Source: Saccharomonospora sp. CUA-673 (GTDB lineage: Bacteria > Actinomycetota > Actinomycetes > Mycobacteriales > Pseudonocardiaceae). Taken from it: a stretch of 64,000 nucleotides of DNA. Where the stretch lies: the NCBI RefSeq assembly GCF_001942305.1, contig NZ_MKKE01000003.1:62001-126000 (forward strand), in the 5' to 3' direction. Shown in pieces: positions 35,836-44,131 of this stretch. A model generated the notes under the pieces. The model was not told the DNA's origin, made no database searches, and saw only the letters and a program-made list of their open reading frames with translations. How positions within the stretch are numbered: position 1 is the first letter of the stretch; the number at the start of each line of letters is the position of its first letter. Both the position numbers and the translations under genes were made by a program.

Positions 35836-37056
35836 GTGGAGCCTCCACGAAACGACCGGAGCGGCGCGCGCGACCCGCGCACCGGCCGGCTCACCCGCGC
35901 CGAGCGCCGGGAACACGAACGGTTCGCCCGTGCGGTCGACTCCGGTGACGACCCGGACTTCGCCGGCGAACTGGCGGTCGTGGCCGCCCTGCGCGAGCTC
36001 GGCCGGGACACCGCACGCGACGGTGCGCTGCCCCCGGCGGGTCGGGCGCGCGTCACCGACCGGGTGCTGAACCCGGCCGCCGAACCGGAACCCGTCCCCG
36101 ATCAGGACCCGGAGTCTTCGCAGGAGGAGCCGCGCCGGAAACGGCCGGCGCTGGCCACGGGAGCGGTCGCCGCGGGTGTCGTCGGGGTGCTCGGGGTGGG
36201 CGCCGCGGCTCTGTGGACGGCCGACAACGCGCTGCCCGGCGATGCGCTGTACGGGCTCAAGCAGCTCAGCGAACACACCGCCATCGGCCTGACCTGGGAC
36301 GACGAGGAGCGCGCCTACAAGCACCTCGGCTACGCCTCCGACCGGCTCGGCGAGCTGACCGACCTGACCTCCGCAGGCGCCCTCGACGCCGGGGCCGACG
36401 CGGACGCCTACGCCGAGGGGTTCGTCGATTTCGAACAGCACACGCGGTCGGCGGCGAGCGCGCTGACCGACATCGGCACGTCCACCGACGGCAGCCAACT
36501 CGACCGGCTCGGCGAATGGGCCCACGCGCAAGGCGCGTACGTGGTGGCCCTGCCCCCCGAGGCCCAGGAACTGCTGTGGCGCGTCGAGGCGCGGACGACG
36601 GCGCTCAGCGAGCGGTTGTCGTGCACGCAGATCACCTCCGGCGAACGCGACGAGCTGGGTGCGCTGCCCGCGACCGGCGCCTGTCAGCTGCCGCTCGGCG
36701 CTCCGAACCCGCCCGCGGCGCCCGACACCGACGGAGACGGCGACCCCGACCCCGGCGACCCGGACGGCGGCGTCGCGGCCGAACCGGCCGACCCGCCCGC
36801 CGCGACCCTCGCGGGCGGGGCACCGGCGGACGCGGCGTCCGAGGCGACCACGGCCGCCACGGAGATGGCGGAACAGCGGCCCACACCCCGCTGGACGCCG
36901 CCCGAACCGCCGGCCGCGCCGCGTGCGGCGCTCGACGTCCCGGAACCCGACACCGGGCCGCGCCTGCCGGACGGTTCCGCCGACGACGACCCGTCGACGG
37001 TCCTGGGCACACTGCTGAGCGGATTGGGCGGATCGCAGGCGGTGAGCACCGGATGA
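35836..37056 (+). CDS. Membrane anti-sigma factor, RsbN-like (DUF5667)
   Basis: A 406-residue single-pass protein. The cytoplasmic N-terminus (residues 1-110) has RLTRAERREHERFARAV and is the likely sigma-binding part. One membrane helix lies near 117-140 (ATGAVAAGVVGVLGVGAAAL). The extracellular DUF5667 domain reads NALPGDALYGLKQLSEHTAI and DDEERAYKHLGYASDRL, followed by a long Pro/Asp/Ala-rich tail. GTG 35836 is chosen because GGAGG is 10 bases upstream. It lies 204 bp behind the sigma gene with its own candidate promoter. Confidence 0.8.
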   Translation: MEPPRNDRSGARDPRTGRLTRAERREHERFARAVDSGDDPDFAGELAVVAALRELGRDTARDGALPPAGRARVTDRVLNPAAEPEPVPDQDPESSQEEPRRKRPALATGAVAAGVVGVLGVGAAALWTADNALPGDALYGLKQLSEHTAIGLTWDDEERAYKHLGYASDRLGELTDLTSAGALDAGADADAYAEGFVDFEQHTRSAASALTDIGTSTDGSQLDRLGEWAHAQGAYVVALPPEAQELLWRVEARTTALSERLSCTQITSGERDELGALPATGACQLPLGAPNPPAAPDTDGDGDPDPGDPDGGVAAEPADPPAATLAGGAPADAASEATTAATEMAEQRPTPRWTPPEPPAAPRAALDVPEPDTGPRLPDGSADDDPSTVLGTLLSGLGGSQAVSTG

Positions 37057-37136
37057 CCCGCGGCCGCCACCCGGTATCCTGACCACTTCAGTACACAGCC
37101 AGGTGAAGGCCGAACTCGACCGTGGAGGCGGTGTGC

Positions 37137-38146
37137 GTGTCGCTGTGGCGGGCCCGCAATAAGGGACAGGAACGCGAACGGCTCGCTGCCCTGGCAGGTG
37201 AGGCCTCGGCCGACGCCGCCGTGGCCATGGAAGCCGAAGCGGCCGAAGCGGAAGCGGCGGCGGCCGAGCAGGCCGCGGCGGCCCGCGCCGCCGACCCTGC
37301 CGAGCACGACCCGGACAGCCCCGCGGCGGAGGGCGAACCGCAGATCCCCGACGGGGACGAACCGCCTCCCCCGCCCGCCCCGCCGGACCTGACGGCCGCG
37401 GCCTTCTTCGACGTCGACAACACGATGATGGTCGGCGCGTCGATCTTCCACTTCGCCCGCGGACTGGCGGCCCGCAAGTACTTCACCGCCTCCGACCTCG
37501 CCGGATTCGCGTTGCAGCAGCTGAAGTTCCGCGTCGGCGGCAAGGAGGGCAACGTCGACGGCATCCGCGAACAGGGGCTGTCGTTCGTCGCCGGCGCGAC
37601 CGTGGAGCAACTCACCGAGACCGGCGAGGAGATCTACGACGAGCTGATGGCCGACAGGATCTGGGCCGGCACCCGCGCGCTGGCACAGATGCATCTGGAC
37701 GCCGGTCAGCGCGTGTGGCTCGTGACGGCCACGCCCGTCGAGCTCGCGGCGATCATCGCGCGCAGGCTCGGGCTGACGGGCGCGTTGGGCACCGTCGCCG
37801 AGAGCGTCGACGGTGTCTACACGGGACGGCTCGTCGGCGATCTGCTGCACGGGCGGGCGAAGGCGCACGCGGTGCGCGCACTGGCCGCGCGCGAAGGTCT
37901 GAACCTGCGCCGGTGCACGGCCTACTCCGACTCGCAGAACGACGTGCCGATGCTGTCGGTGGTCGGCACGGCGGTGGCCGTCAACCCGGACGCGACCTGC
38001 GCGACACCGCGCGGGCGCGCGGCTGGGAGATCCGCGACTTCCGCACGGGCCGGAAGGCGGCGAAGATCGGCGTTCCCTCGGTGCTCGGTGCGGGCGCGGT
38101 CGCCGGCGCCGTCGCAGGCGCGGTCGCCTACCGCCGCCGCGTCTGA
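37137..38146 (+). CDS. HAD-IB phosphatase, SerB1-like (apparent frameshift near 37998)
   Basis: After an Ala/Glu/Pro-rich N-terminus (residues 1-85) the HAD core reads [20 protein letters not shown] (nucleophile Asp), [20 protein letters not shown] and the Mg2+ site [16 protein letters not shown]. The frame breaks after AVAVNPDA and resumes as [16 protein letters not shown], one base missing; restored length is about 336 residues, with a hydrophobic C-terminus. Homologues in this context (Rv0505c) are called phosphoserine phosphatase, but a lipid-phosphate substrate is possible. GTG 37137 has GGAGG 8 bases upstream. Confidence 0.82.
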
Positions 38147-38151
38147 CCAGT

Positions 38152-38204
38152 GCTCCCGAGGGCCCCATAGTCGCGTTCAACGCAGCCATGGGGCCGTTGG
38201 GTGC
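38152..38204. repeat. Family A palindromic element, copy 7 (53 bp short form)
   Basis: GCTCCCGAGGGCCCCATAGT at the left and CCATGGGGCCGTTGGGTGC at the right, with GCGTTCAACGC in the centre. It starts 5 bp after the stop of the SerB-like gene and ends 15 bp before the convergent acyltransferase gene. Confidence 0.82.
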
Positions 38205-38219
38205 ATTGAGCCGGCGCTG

Positions 38220-39254
38220 TCAGGCCTGGAAGACGTTGCGGCGTTTGGCCAGGTGGCGGTACAGCATCTGCTGGATGCCCTCGCGCACCTGGTCGTTGAG
38301 GTTGAACATCCGCATGGGGTCGTCGACCGCCTCGGACTCGTAGTCCGCGGTGCAGATCGGCTCGCCGAACTCGATCGTCCACTTCGTCGGCAGCGGGATC
38401 GCCCCGAGCGGACCCAGCAGCGGGAAGAACGGCGTCACCGGGAAGTACGGCAGGCCCAGCAGCCGCGCCAACGGCTTGATGTCGCCGATCTTGGGGTAGA
38501 TCTCCTCGGCGCCGACGATGGCGACGGGGATGATCGGCACACCGGTCTTCATCGCCGCCGACGCGAACCCGCCGCGGCCGAACCGCTGCAGCTTGTAGCG
38601 CGCCGAGAACGGCTTGCCGACGCCTTTGAACCCCTCCGGCCACACGCCCACCAGTTCGCCGGCCCGCAGCAGGCGTTCCGCGTCGGGGTTGCACGCGAGG
38701 GTCTGCCCGGTCTTGCGCGCCAACGTGCTCAAAAACGGCGTCTTGAACACGAGATCGGCGCCGAGCATGCGCAGGTGCCGCTGGTCGGGGTGTTCCTCGT
38801 GCACGGCGAAGGCGGTCATGAGGGCGTCGATGGGCAGCACGCCCGAGTGGTTGGCGACGAGCAGCGCGCCGCCGTCGGTGGGCAGGTTCTCGACGCCGAG
38901 CGTCGTCACCCGGAACCACTGTTCGTACAGCAGCCGTAGCGGCGGGAGCAGCAGGGTGTCGGTCAGTTCGGGGTCGAAGCCGAACTCGTCGACGGGGTAG
39001 TCGCCGGTGAGGCGGTGGCGCAGGAACATCAGGAGCCGGTCGACGATGTGCTCGTCACCGGCGGCCTCGGCGAGCCCGGCGGCGATGTCGTCCGGGTCGG
39101 GGGCACCGTCGGTGTCGGCGCCGTCGGCCGCACCGGACCTCGGCAGCTCGACCACCGACGCCTCGCCGTCGGGCGTGGGTTCGGGTTCGGACGTGTCGGC
39201 CTTGCCGCTGCGATGCAGTCTGATGACCTGCGCCGACGACCCACCACCGTTCAT
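38220..39254 (-). CDS. PlsC-type lysophospholipid acyltransferase (Rv0502 type)
   Basis: A 344-residue protein with a disordered acidic N-terminus. The acyltransferase domain from about residue 125 has the H-x4-D motif in [16 protein letters not shown], the glycerol-phosphate site [14 protein letters not shown] and [16 protein letters not shown]. It transfers an acyl chain to a lysolipid or glycerophosphate at the membrane. It is read in the same direction as the GalE2-like gene 11 bp upstream, so they share a transcript. Confidence 0.85.
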   Translation of the reverse strand: MNGGGSSAQVIRLHRSGKADTSEPEPTPDGEASVVELPRSGAADGADTDGAPDPDDIAAGLAEAAGDEHIVDRLLMFLRHRLTGDYPVDEFGFDPELTDTLLLPPLRLLYEQWFRVTTLGVENLPTDGGALLVANHSGVLPIDALMTAFAVHEEHPDQRHLRMLGADLVFKTPFLSTLARKTGQTLACNPDAERLLRAGELVGVWPEGFKGVGKPFSARYKLQRFGRGGFASAAMKTGVPIIPVAIVGAEEIYPKIGDIKPLARLLGLPYFPVTPFFPLLGPLGAIPLPTKWTIEFGEPICTADYESEAVDDPMRMFNLNDQVREGIQQMLYRHLAKRRNVFQA

Positions 39255-39265
39255 GTCTGCTCCCG

Positions 39266-40321
39266 TCACTCCCGTGCCCGTCTGCCCGCGACGGCCAGTG
39301 CGTCCGCGAGTCGTTCGCCGTCGACGACCGGGCGGATGCCCCGGCCGCAGAGGTAGTCGTCGAACGCGTCGCGGGTGCTCCACCGCGGGGTGTAGCCGAA
39401 GTCGTTCCTGAGGCGCGCGGTGTCGATGACCCGACCGAAGTTGAGCAGGCTCACCTGGTCGGCGGAGAAGTCGACGATGCGCGCGCTGCGCAGCACCGTG
39501 CCCACCGACGGCAGCGCGCTGCGCGGCAACGGCAGTTCGATGCGGCCCGCGCGGCGGATGGCCTGGCTGAGCGTGAGCACGCCGTCGGCGGCGACGTTGT
39601 AGACGCCGGGTTTGTTCTCGAGCGTGGCGATCTCGAGCGCGGCGAGCGCGTCGGACGAGTGCAGCATCTGCAGTCGCGAGTCGAAACCGAGCACCGTGGG
39701 CACGACGGGCAGGGCGAAGTAGCGCGTGAGCACGGTGTCGACGTCGGGACCGACGATGTTGGCGAACCGACCCATCGTCACCGTGATGTCGGGGCGGCGG
39801 CGCGACAGCCCGCGCACGTAGCCCTCCATCTCGACGGCGTCCTTGGCGTAGCCGGACGGCGAGGTGGGGCCGAGGTCGGAGTCCTCGCCGAACACGGCGG
39901 GCGAACGCGCGCCCGCCCCGTACACGGCGGCCGACGACTTGACGACGAGCTTGCGCACGAGCGGCGACTTCTGGCAGGCGGCGAGCAGCCGCATCGTGCC
40001 GATGACGTTGACCTCTTTGACCGCGCCGCGGCGGCTCGGCCCCGCGGGGTGCGCGTGCGTGGAGGCGTGGACGACCGTGTCGACCTTCGCCGAGGAGATG
40101 ATCTTGGCGATCAGCGGGTTGCGAATGTCCGCGCGGACGAACTCGGCGTGGCCGGCGCGGCGCAGGATCTCGGGACGCGGCGGTGCGGTGTCGACGCCGA
40201 TGACCCGTTCGAGATCGGGATTGTTGCCGAGGCGCGCGAGCAGCCTGCTGCCCAACTCACCGGCGACACCGGTCACCAGGACGATGTCGGGCGCTGCGGC
40301 GTCGGGCGCAGTGGTCGGCAT
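39266..40321 (-). CDS. GalE2-like extended SDR (Rv0501 type)
   Basis: A 351-residue NAD(P)-binding protein with the extended-SDR glycine motif in IVLVTGVAGELGSRLLARL and the strand RKLVVKSSAAVYGAGARS. The usual catalytic Y-x-x-x-K is replaced by SGYAKDAVEMEGYVRG, where the Lys is only two positions after the Tyr; Rv0501 shows the same arrangement. Classical UDP-glucose epimerase activity is therefore doubtful. It is followed by the acyltransferase. Confidence 0.8.
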   Translation of the reverse strand: MPTTAPDAAAPDIVLVTGVAGELGSRLLARLGNNPDLERVIGVDTAPPRPEILRRAGHAEFVRADIRNPLIAKIISSAKVDTVVHASTHAHPAGPSRRGAVKEVNVIGTMRLLAACQKSPLVRKLVVKSSAAVYGAGARSPAVFGEDSDLGPTSPSGYAKDAVEMEGYVRGLSRRRPDITVTMGRFANIVGPDVDTVLTRYFALPVVPTVLGFDSRLQMLHSSDALAALEIATLENKPGVYNVAADGVLTLSQAIRRAGRIELPLPRSALPSVGTVLRSARIVDFSADQVSLLNFGRVIDTARLRNDFGYTPRWSTRDAFDDYLCGRGIRPVVDGERLADALAVAGRRARE

Positions 40322-40590
40322 CGAACCCCCCGGGTAGGCGGCTGGTCACGCGACGAAAGTCGGCGCTGGCCACCGATCGTACGCGGCGGGTGATCCGTTC
40401 CGGCATGCGCTTACAGGTAATTAACGACCTTGACCGATCGTGGTCGCCTGGGCGAGAGGAAACGCCGGATTCCGACGGCACGGGACCCCGGACAGGGAGA
40501 CTCCGATGACAGGGCCGATGCGGACCCCTGCACCGGCCCGCGCGTCCGACCGGGTGAAACCGGCCGACGCGCGGGCGCAGGAGTCTGGGC

Positions 40591-40692
40591 TCACTTGCCC
40601 TGCTTGCGACGCTGAACGCGCGTGCGACGCAGAAGCTTGCGGTGCTTCTTCTTGGACATGCGCTTGCGACGCTTCTTGATGACCGAGCCCAC
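40591..40692 (-). CDS. bS22-type small ribosomal protein (AURKAIP1/COX24 domain), 33 residues
   Basis: A 33-residue, strongly basic peptide: [20 protein letters not shown], then [13 protein letters not shown]. It is nearly identical to M. tuberculosis Rv0500B and to the small-subunit protein bS22 seen in actinobacterial ribosomes. The GTG at 40692 is preceded by GAAGGAG. The gene is too short for usual gene-finding thresholds. Between it and the GalE2-like gene lies 269 bp with an AT-rich patch near 40410-40430 and no gene. Confidence 0.9.
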   Translation of the reverse strand: MGSVIKKRRKRMSKKKHRKLLRRTRVQRRKQGK

Positions 40693-40835
40693 GGGCGAAC
40701 TCCTTCAAACCGATAGATCGTGATGATGCGCGGGCGCCACCGACACGACCGCATTCGGCAGCGGCGTGCATGGCGACCACGCGCACGGCCTACCAGGTTA
40801 CCCGGGGCCCGGCCGAGCCCCTCGAGCCGGTCGCC

Positions 40836-41051
40836 TCAACCGACGTCGAAGTAGGCGTTGTCGAGATAATCGTGCACCGCCTTCTCCGGCACCCGGAACG
40901 ACTTGCCGACCCTCACGGCCGGCAACTCTCCCGAATGCACGAGGCGGTAGACGGTCATCTTGGAGACGCGCATCAGCTGCGCCACCTCGGCGACCGTCAA
41001 AAACTGGACCTGCCGTGGTCCGGGCAGATCCTCGCTGTTCTTCGCCGGCAT
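40836..41051 (-). CDS. Excisionase-like winged-helix protein (Rv0500A type)
   Basis: A 71-residue protein: QFLTVAEVAQLMRVSKMTVY, then RLVHSGELPAVRVGKSFRVP. This is the MerR/excisionase-type DNA-binding domain, related to but distinct from BldC. Conserved synteny with bS22 and proC matches Rv0500A. ATG 41051 is chosen to match the family length. It probably acts as a transcription factor; its targets are unknown. Confidence 0.85.
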   Translation of the reverse strand: MPAKNSEDLPGPRQVQFLTVAEVAQLMRVSKMTVYRLVHSGELPAVRVGKSFRVPEKAVHDYLDNAYFDVG

Positions 41052-41198
41052 AGGTCTCACCGTGTCCCTTTTCGGGCACGTGTCCCGCCACGCGGCTTCC
41101 CCTCCGGGTGGCTTCGACACGTACGTGCTAATGCGAGGGTAACGGGACTGGTGTGGCAGATGCGACGGCCGTCGAGGCGATCACCCCGGCCGAGTGGG

Positions 41199-42005
41199 TT
41201 ACTCCTCGTGGGCCTTGCCTAGCTCGATGGAGCGATCCCGGGCCGATTCGATGGCGTCGAGCAGGGCGGCGCGCACGCCGTGCTTCTCGAGCTCGCGGAT
41301 GCCGCTGATGGTCGTGCCCCCCGGCGAGGTGACATTCTCCCGGAGGGTCACGGGGTGCTGACCGCCCTCGTCGAGCATCTTGCCCGCGCCCACGGCCGCC
41401 TGGACGATCAGCTGCTGCGCCACGTTCCGCGGCACCCCGAGCAGGATGCCCGCGTCGATCATCGCCTCGACGAGGTAGAAGAAGTACGCCGGACCGGAGC
41501 CGGACAGCGCGGTGACGGCGTCCTGCTGGGACTCGGGCAGCACGATCACCTTGCCGACCGACGACAGCAGCTCCTCGACGGTGCGCAGGTGCTCGTCGGT
41601 GGCGTGCCGACCGGGCGAGACGGCGCTCATCGCGGCGCCCACCAGCATCGGAGTGTTCGGCATGACGCGGATGACGGGCGTGCCCTCCGGGAGGCGACGT
41701 TCGAACAGCGCCGTCGGCAGGCCCGCGCACATCGACACGACGAGCGTGCTCGGGCCGATGAGGCCGGACAGTTCGTCCAGCAGCGGGTCGATGTCCTGCG
41801 GCTTGACGGCGACGACCAGCACGTCGGCGCGCTCGGCCGCCTCGGCGACCTCGACACCCGCGACGCCGTAGCGCTCGGTGAGCTCGGCGGCGCGCTCCGG
41901 GTGACGCTCGGTGAACAGCAGCTTCCCCGCGTCGTACCCGGCATCGAGCAGCCCCGACAACAACGCCTCGCCGATCTTCCCGGCACCCAGCACAGCGACA
42001 GTCAT
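41199..42005 (-). CDS. proC: ProC, pyrroline-5-carboxylate reductase
   Basis: A 268-residue protein: VAVLGAGKIGEALLSGL (dinucleotide site), VAVKPQDIDPLLDEL, RVMPNTPMLVGAAMSA, and the family signature SGSGPAYFFYLVEAMIDAGI and TSPGGTTISGIRELE. It reduces 1-pyrroline-5-carboxylate to proline with NAD(P)H. It stands 36 bp after the stop of the thioesterase gene and may be co-transcribed. Confidence 0.95.
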   Translation of the reverse strand: MTVAVLGAGKIGEALLSGLLDAGYDAGKLLFTERHPERAAELTERYGVAGVEVAEAAERADVLVVAVKPQDIDPLLDELSGLIGPSTLVVSMCAGLPTALFERRLPEGTPVIRVMPNTPMLVGAAMSAVSPGRHATDEHLRTVEELLSSVGKVIVLPESQQDAVTALSGSGPAYFFYLVEAMIDAGILLGVPRNVAQQLIVQAAVGAGKMLDEGGQHPVTLRENVTSPGGTTISGIRELEKHGVRAALLDAIESARDRSIELGKAHEE

Positions 42006-42041
42006 GCCCCTCAGGTTAAGCACCCGAGCTCGTGAGGGCTG

Positions 42042-42865
42042 CTACCGGGCGGCGGGGGCCAGGGCCAGTTGGCGGGCTTGGCAGATGATGCGGTTCTGGG
42101 AGTCGACGACGAGGGCGTCGGAGTCGAACCAGCCTCGTGCACCGAACGGCTCTCGACGTGCAGCCGCAGCCAGCCGGGTGCGGGTCTGGCGCGCACGAGC
42201 GCGGTCAGCTGGGCCGTCGGTGCCCATCCGGTCCGTCCGAGGTTCAGCACCACGGGCGGGTTGATGTCGCCGGCGAGCAGCGCGAAGTACGGGTCGACGA
42301 CGCCGTGTCGCGGTCGCACCCACAGCCTCAGCCGCGGCGGGTCGCCGGTGCGCCCGGACAGGTAGCCGGCGGTCGCGGGGTCGATGCGCACCTCGCAGCC
42401 GCGGGCCAGGTGGAACACGCCCTCACCGTCGTCGTCGCCTCCCAGGGGAACAGCGCCCGCAGGCGGTTCGACGGGGGCGGGCGGCGCGTCGTGCCAGTCG
42501 GGCGCGCGAGCGGGCAGCCTGCCCGCCGTCACACGCCCCTCCACACAGCTGCGTCCGCGCTGTTCCATCGTCACGGCGACGACGGTGGCGCGCCTGCCGA
42601 CCTTGCGGATGTCGGTGCGCAGCAGCACCGGTCCGATCGCGGGCGGGCGCAGGAACTCCGCGCTCACCACGAGCGGGTCGATCGCGGGTTCGCCGGTCTC
42701 GCGCACGACGTCGAGCGCGGCCTTCGCGAGCAACGCGAGCAGGAACCCGCCGTGCGGGTGCGTGTCGATGCACCATTCCTGCCGCAGGTCGGCCGTGAAC
42801 GTGCCGTCCCCCAATGAGCGGACGACGCACGAGGAGCCGAAGGCGGCACTGTCCTGCGCGCTCAC
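42042..42865 (-). CDS. Acyl-CoA thioesterase-like protein (Rv0499 type; apparent frameshift near 42135)
   Basis: About 274 residues after restoring one base near 42135, where the frame changes from LHVESRSVHEAG to GWFDSDALVVDSQNRIICQA. The double-hotdog layout has THPHGGFLLALLAKAALDVV and SAEFLRPPAIGPVLLRTDI in the N-terminal half. Such enzymes hydrolyse acyl-CoA esters. GTG 42865 overlaps the stop of the upstream small gene by 4 bases (GTGA). Confidence 0.78.
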
Positions 42866-43197
42866 CAGCGACTGGCCAGCCGCCGGGGCAGCCGGTCGAC
42901 CCCTTGCGCAGGGGGAACGGCGGGTAAGCGTTCCCACGACAGGACCCACTCGACACCGGACGGAACGTCGCGCACGGTCACCCCTTCCCCGCCGGCCTGC
43001 ACTGTGCCCGTCTTCCGGGACGCGTCGCGACCGAAGCTCGCACCCCGTTGTCTGCGGCCGTGCTCGCGAAGGATAGGCAGCGAATGTGCATGTTGCCCAC
43101 CGTTCGCGGGGCGGACACCCGATCCGACCAATGTGTCCACGCCACTCGGGTCGGCGATCTGATCGAGTGAACGCAGCGGCTCCACGGCCGAAACCAT
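42862..43197 (-). CDS. Hypothetical protein, 111 residues
   Basis: I do not recognise a family. The frame shows GC-rich third positions like neighbouring genes, and its stop overlaps the GTG of the thioesterase gene by 4 bases, the same coupling seen at many junctions here. The C-terminal part (GVEWVLSWERLPAVPPAQGV, DRLPRRLASRW) looks folded; the N-terminal part is basic and polar. ATG 43197 is the likeliest start; a longer form from 43260 is possible. Confidence 0.5.
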   Translation of the reverse strand: MVSAVEPLRSLDQIADPSGVDTLVGSGVRPANGGQHAHSLPILREHGRRQRGASFGRDASRKTGTVQAGGEGVTVRDVPSGVEWVLSWERLPAVPPAQGVDRLPRRLASRW

Positions 43198-43342
43198 ACG
43201 GCCCCCACCCCGCCGGTTCACACCACCCGACGCGAAGTTGATCTTGAAATTGGCCTGCACCGCTCGTCACGAGCGGTGAGTGGTTCGCACCACACGGCGA
43301 TCAGCGGTGCGTACGGAGCCGTCCGGCCGGCGCCGACCCGCC

Positions 43343-44128
43343 TCACCCGAGGTGGAGTCGGGTGAACAGCAACGCCTCGCTGAGCATCTTCGCCCGGTCG
43401 GCCTCGGTACGGGAGCTGCGGGTGTTGACCTCGAGCACGACCTGTCCCCCGCGCAGCCCGAAGCCCGAGCCGGAGAGCTTCTCCAGCAGTTCGGCGCACG
43501 GCTGGGTGCCGCGACCGGGCAGCAGGTGCTCGTCCTTGGCCAGCCCGGTGCCGTCGCCCATGTGCACGTGGGACAGCTGCTCACCCATCCGCTCGGCGAG
43601 TTCGAGGGCGTCCATGCCGGCGGTGGCCGTGTGGGACAGGTCGAGCGTGTAGTGGTCGTGGCCGACGTCGGTCGGGTCGACCGACGGCCGGAACGCCGAC
43701 ACCGTGCGCCCGCGTGGCGTGCGCACGGGGAACATGTTCTCGACGGCGATGCGCACCCCGCCGGTCTCCTCCAGCTCGGCGACCAGATCGGGGAACGCGG
43801 CCGCGTAGCGGCGCTGCCAGCGGAACGGCGGGTGCACCACGACGGTGGGCGCCTCGAGGTCCTGGGCGGCCTCGACGGCGCGCCGCAGCCGCACGACGGG
43901 GTCGGGCGACCACACGCGTTGGGTGATCAGCAGACAGGGCGCGTGCACGGCGAGCACGGGCACCCCGGTGTCCCTGCTGAGCCTGCGCAGCGCGGCGGGA
44001 TCCTGGCTCTCGGGATCGGCCCACACCATGACCTCGACGCCGTCGAAGCCCAGCGACTCGGCGAGTTCGAAGCCGGAGCGCGCGCGGAGCGGCCATACCG
44101 ACGCCGTGGAGAGTCCGACGGGGATCAC
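43343..44128 (-). CDS. Sugar phosphate isomerase/epimerase-like TIM barrel (Rv0498 type)
   Basis: A 261-residue AP-endonuclease-2-like barrel. Metal-ligand stretches are visible in order: FDGVEVMVWADPES, LAVHAPCLLIT, VVHPPFRWQR, RIAVENMFPVR, YTLDLSHTATAG, LSHVHMGDGTGLAKDEH and VVLEVNTR. The family includes xylose- and myo-inositol-pathway isomerases; the substrate here is unknown. It lies 3 bp after the stop of the Tyr/Asp-repeat protein gene. Confidence 0.85.
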   Translation of the reverse strand: MIPVGLSTASVWPLRARSGFELAESLGFDGVEVMVWADPESQDPAALRRLSRDTGVPVLAVHAPCLLITQRVWSPDPVVRLRRAVEAAQDLEAPTVVVHPPFRWQRRYAAAFPDLVAELEETGGVRIAVENMFPVRTPRGRTVSAFRPSVDPTDVGHDHYTLDLSHTATAGMDALELAERMGEQLSHVHMGDGTGLAKDEHLLPGRGTQPCAELLEKLSGSGFGLRGGQVVLEVNTRSSRTEADRAKMLSEALLFTRLHLG

Positions 44129-44131
44129 GCG

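Noticed and set aside
42866..43260. Longer N-terminus for the 111-residue hypothetical protein from 43260
   Set aside because: The added segment is polar and lacks a ribosome site; ATG 43197 is preferred.
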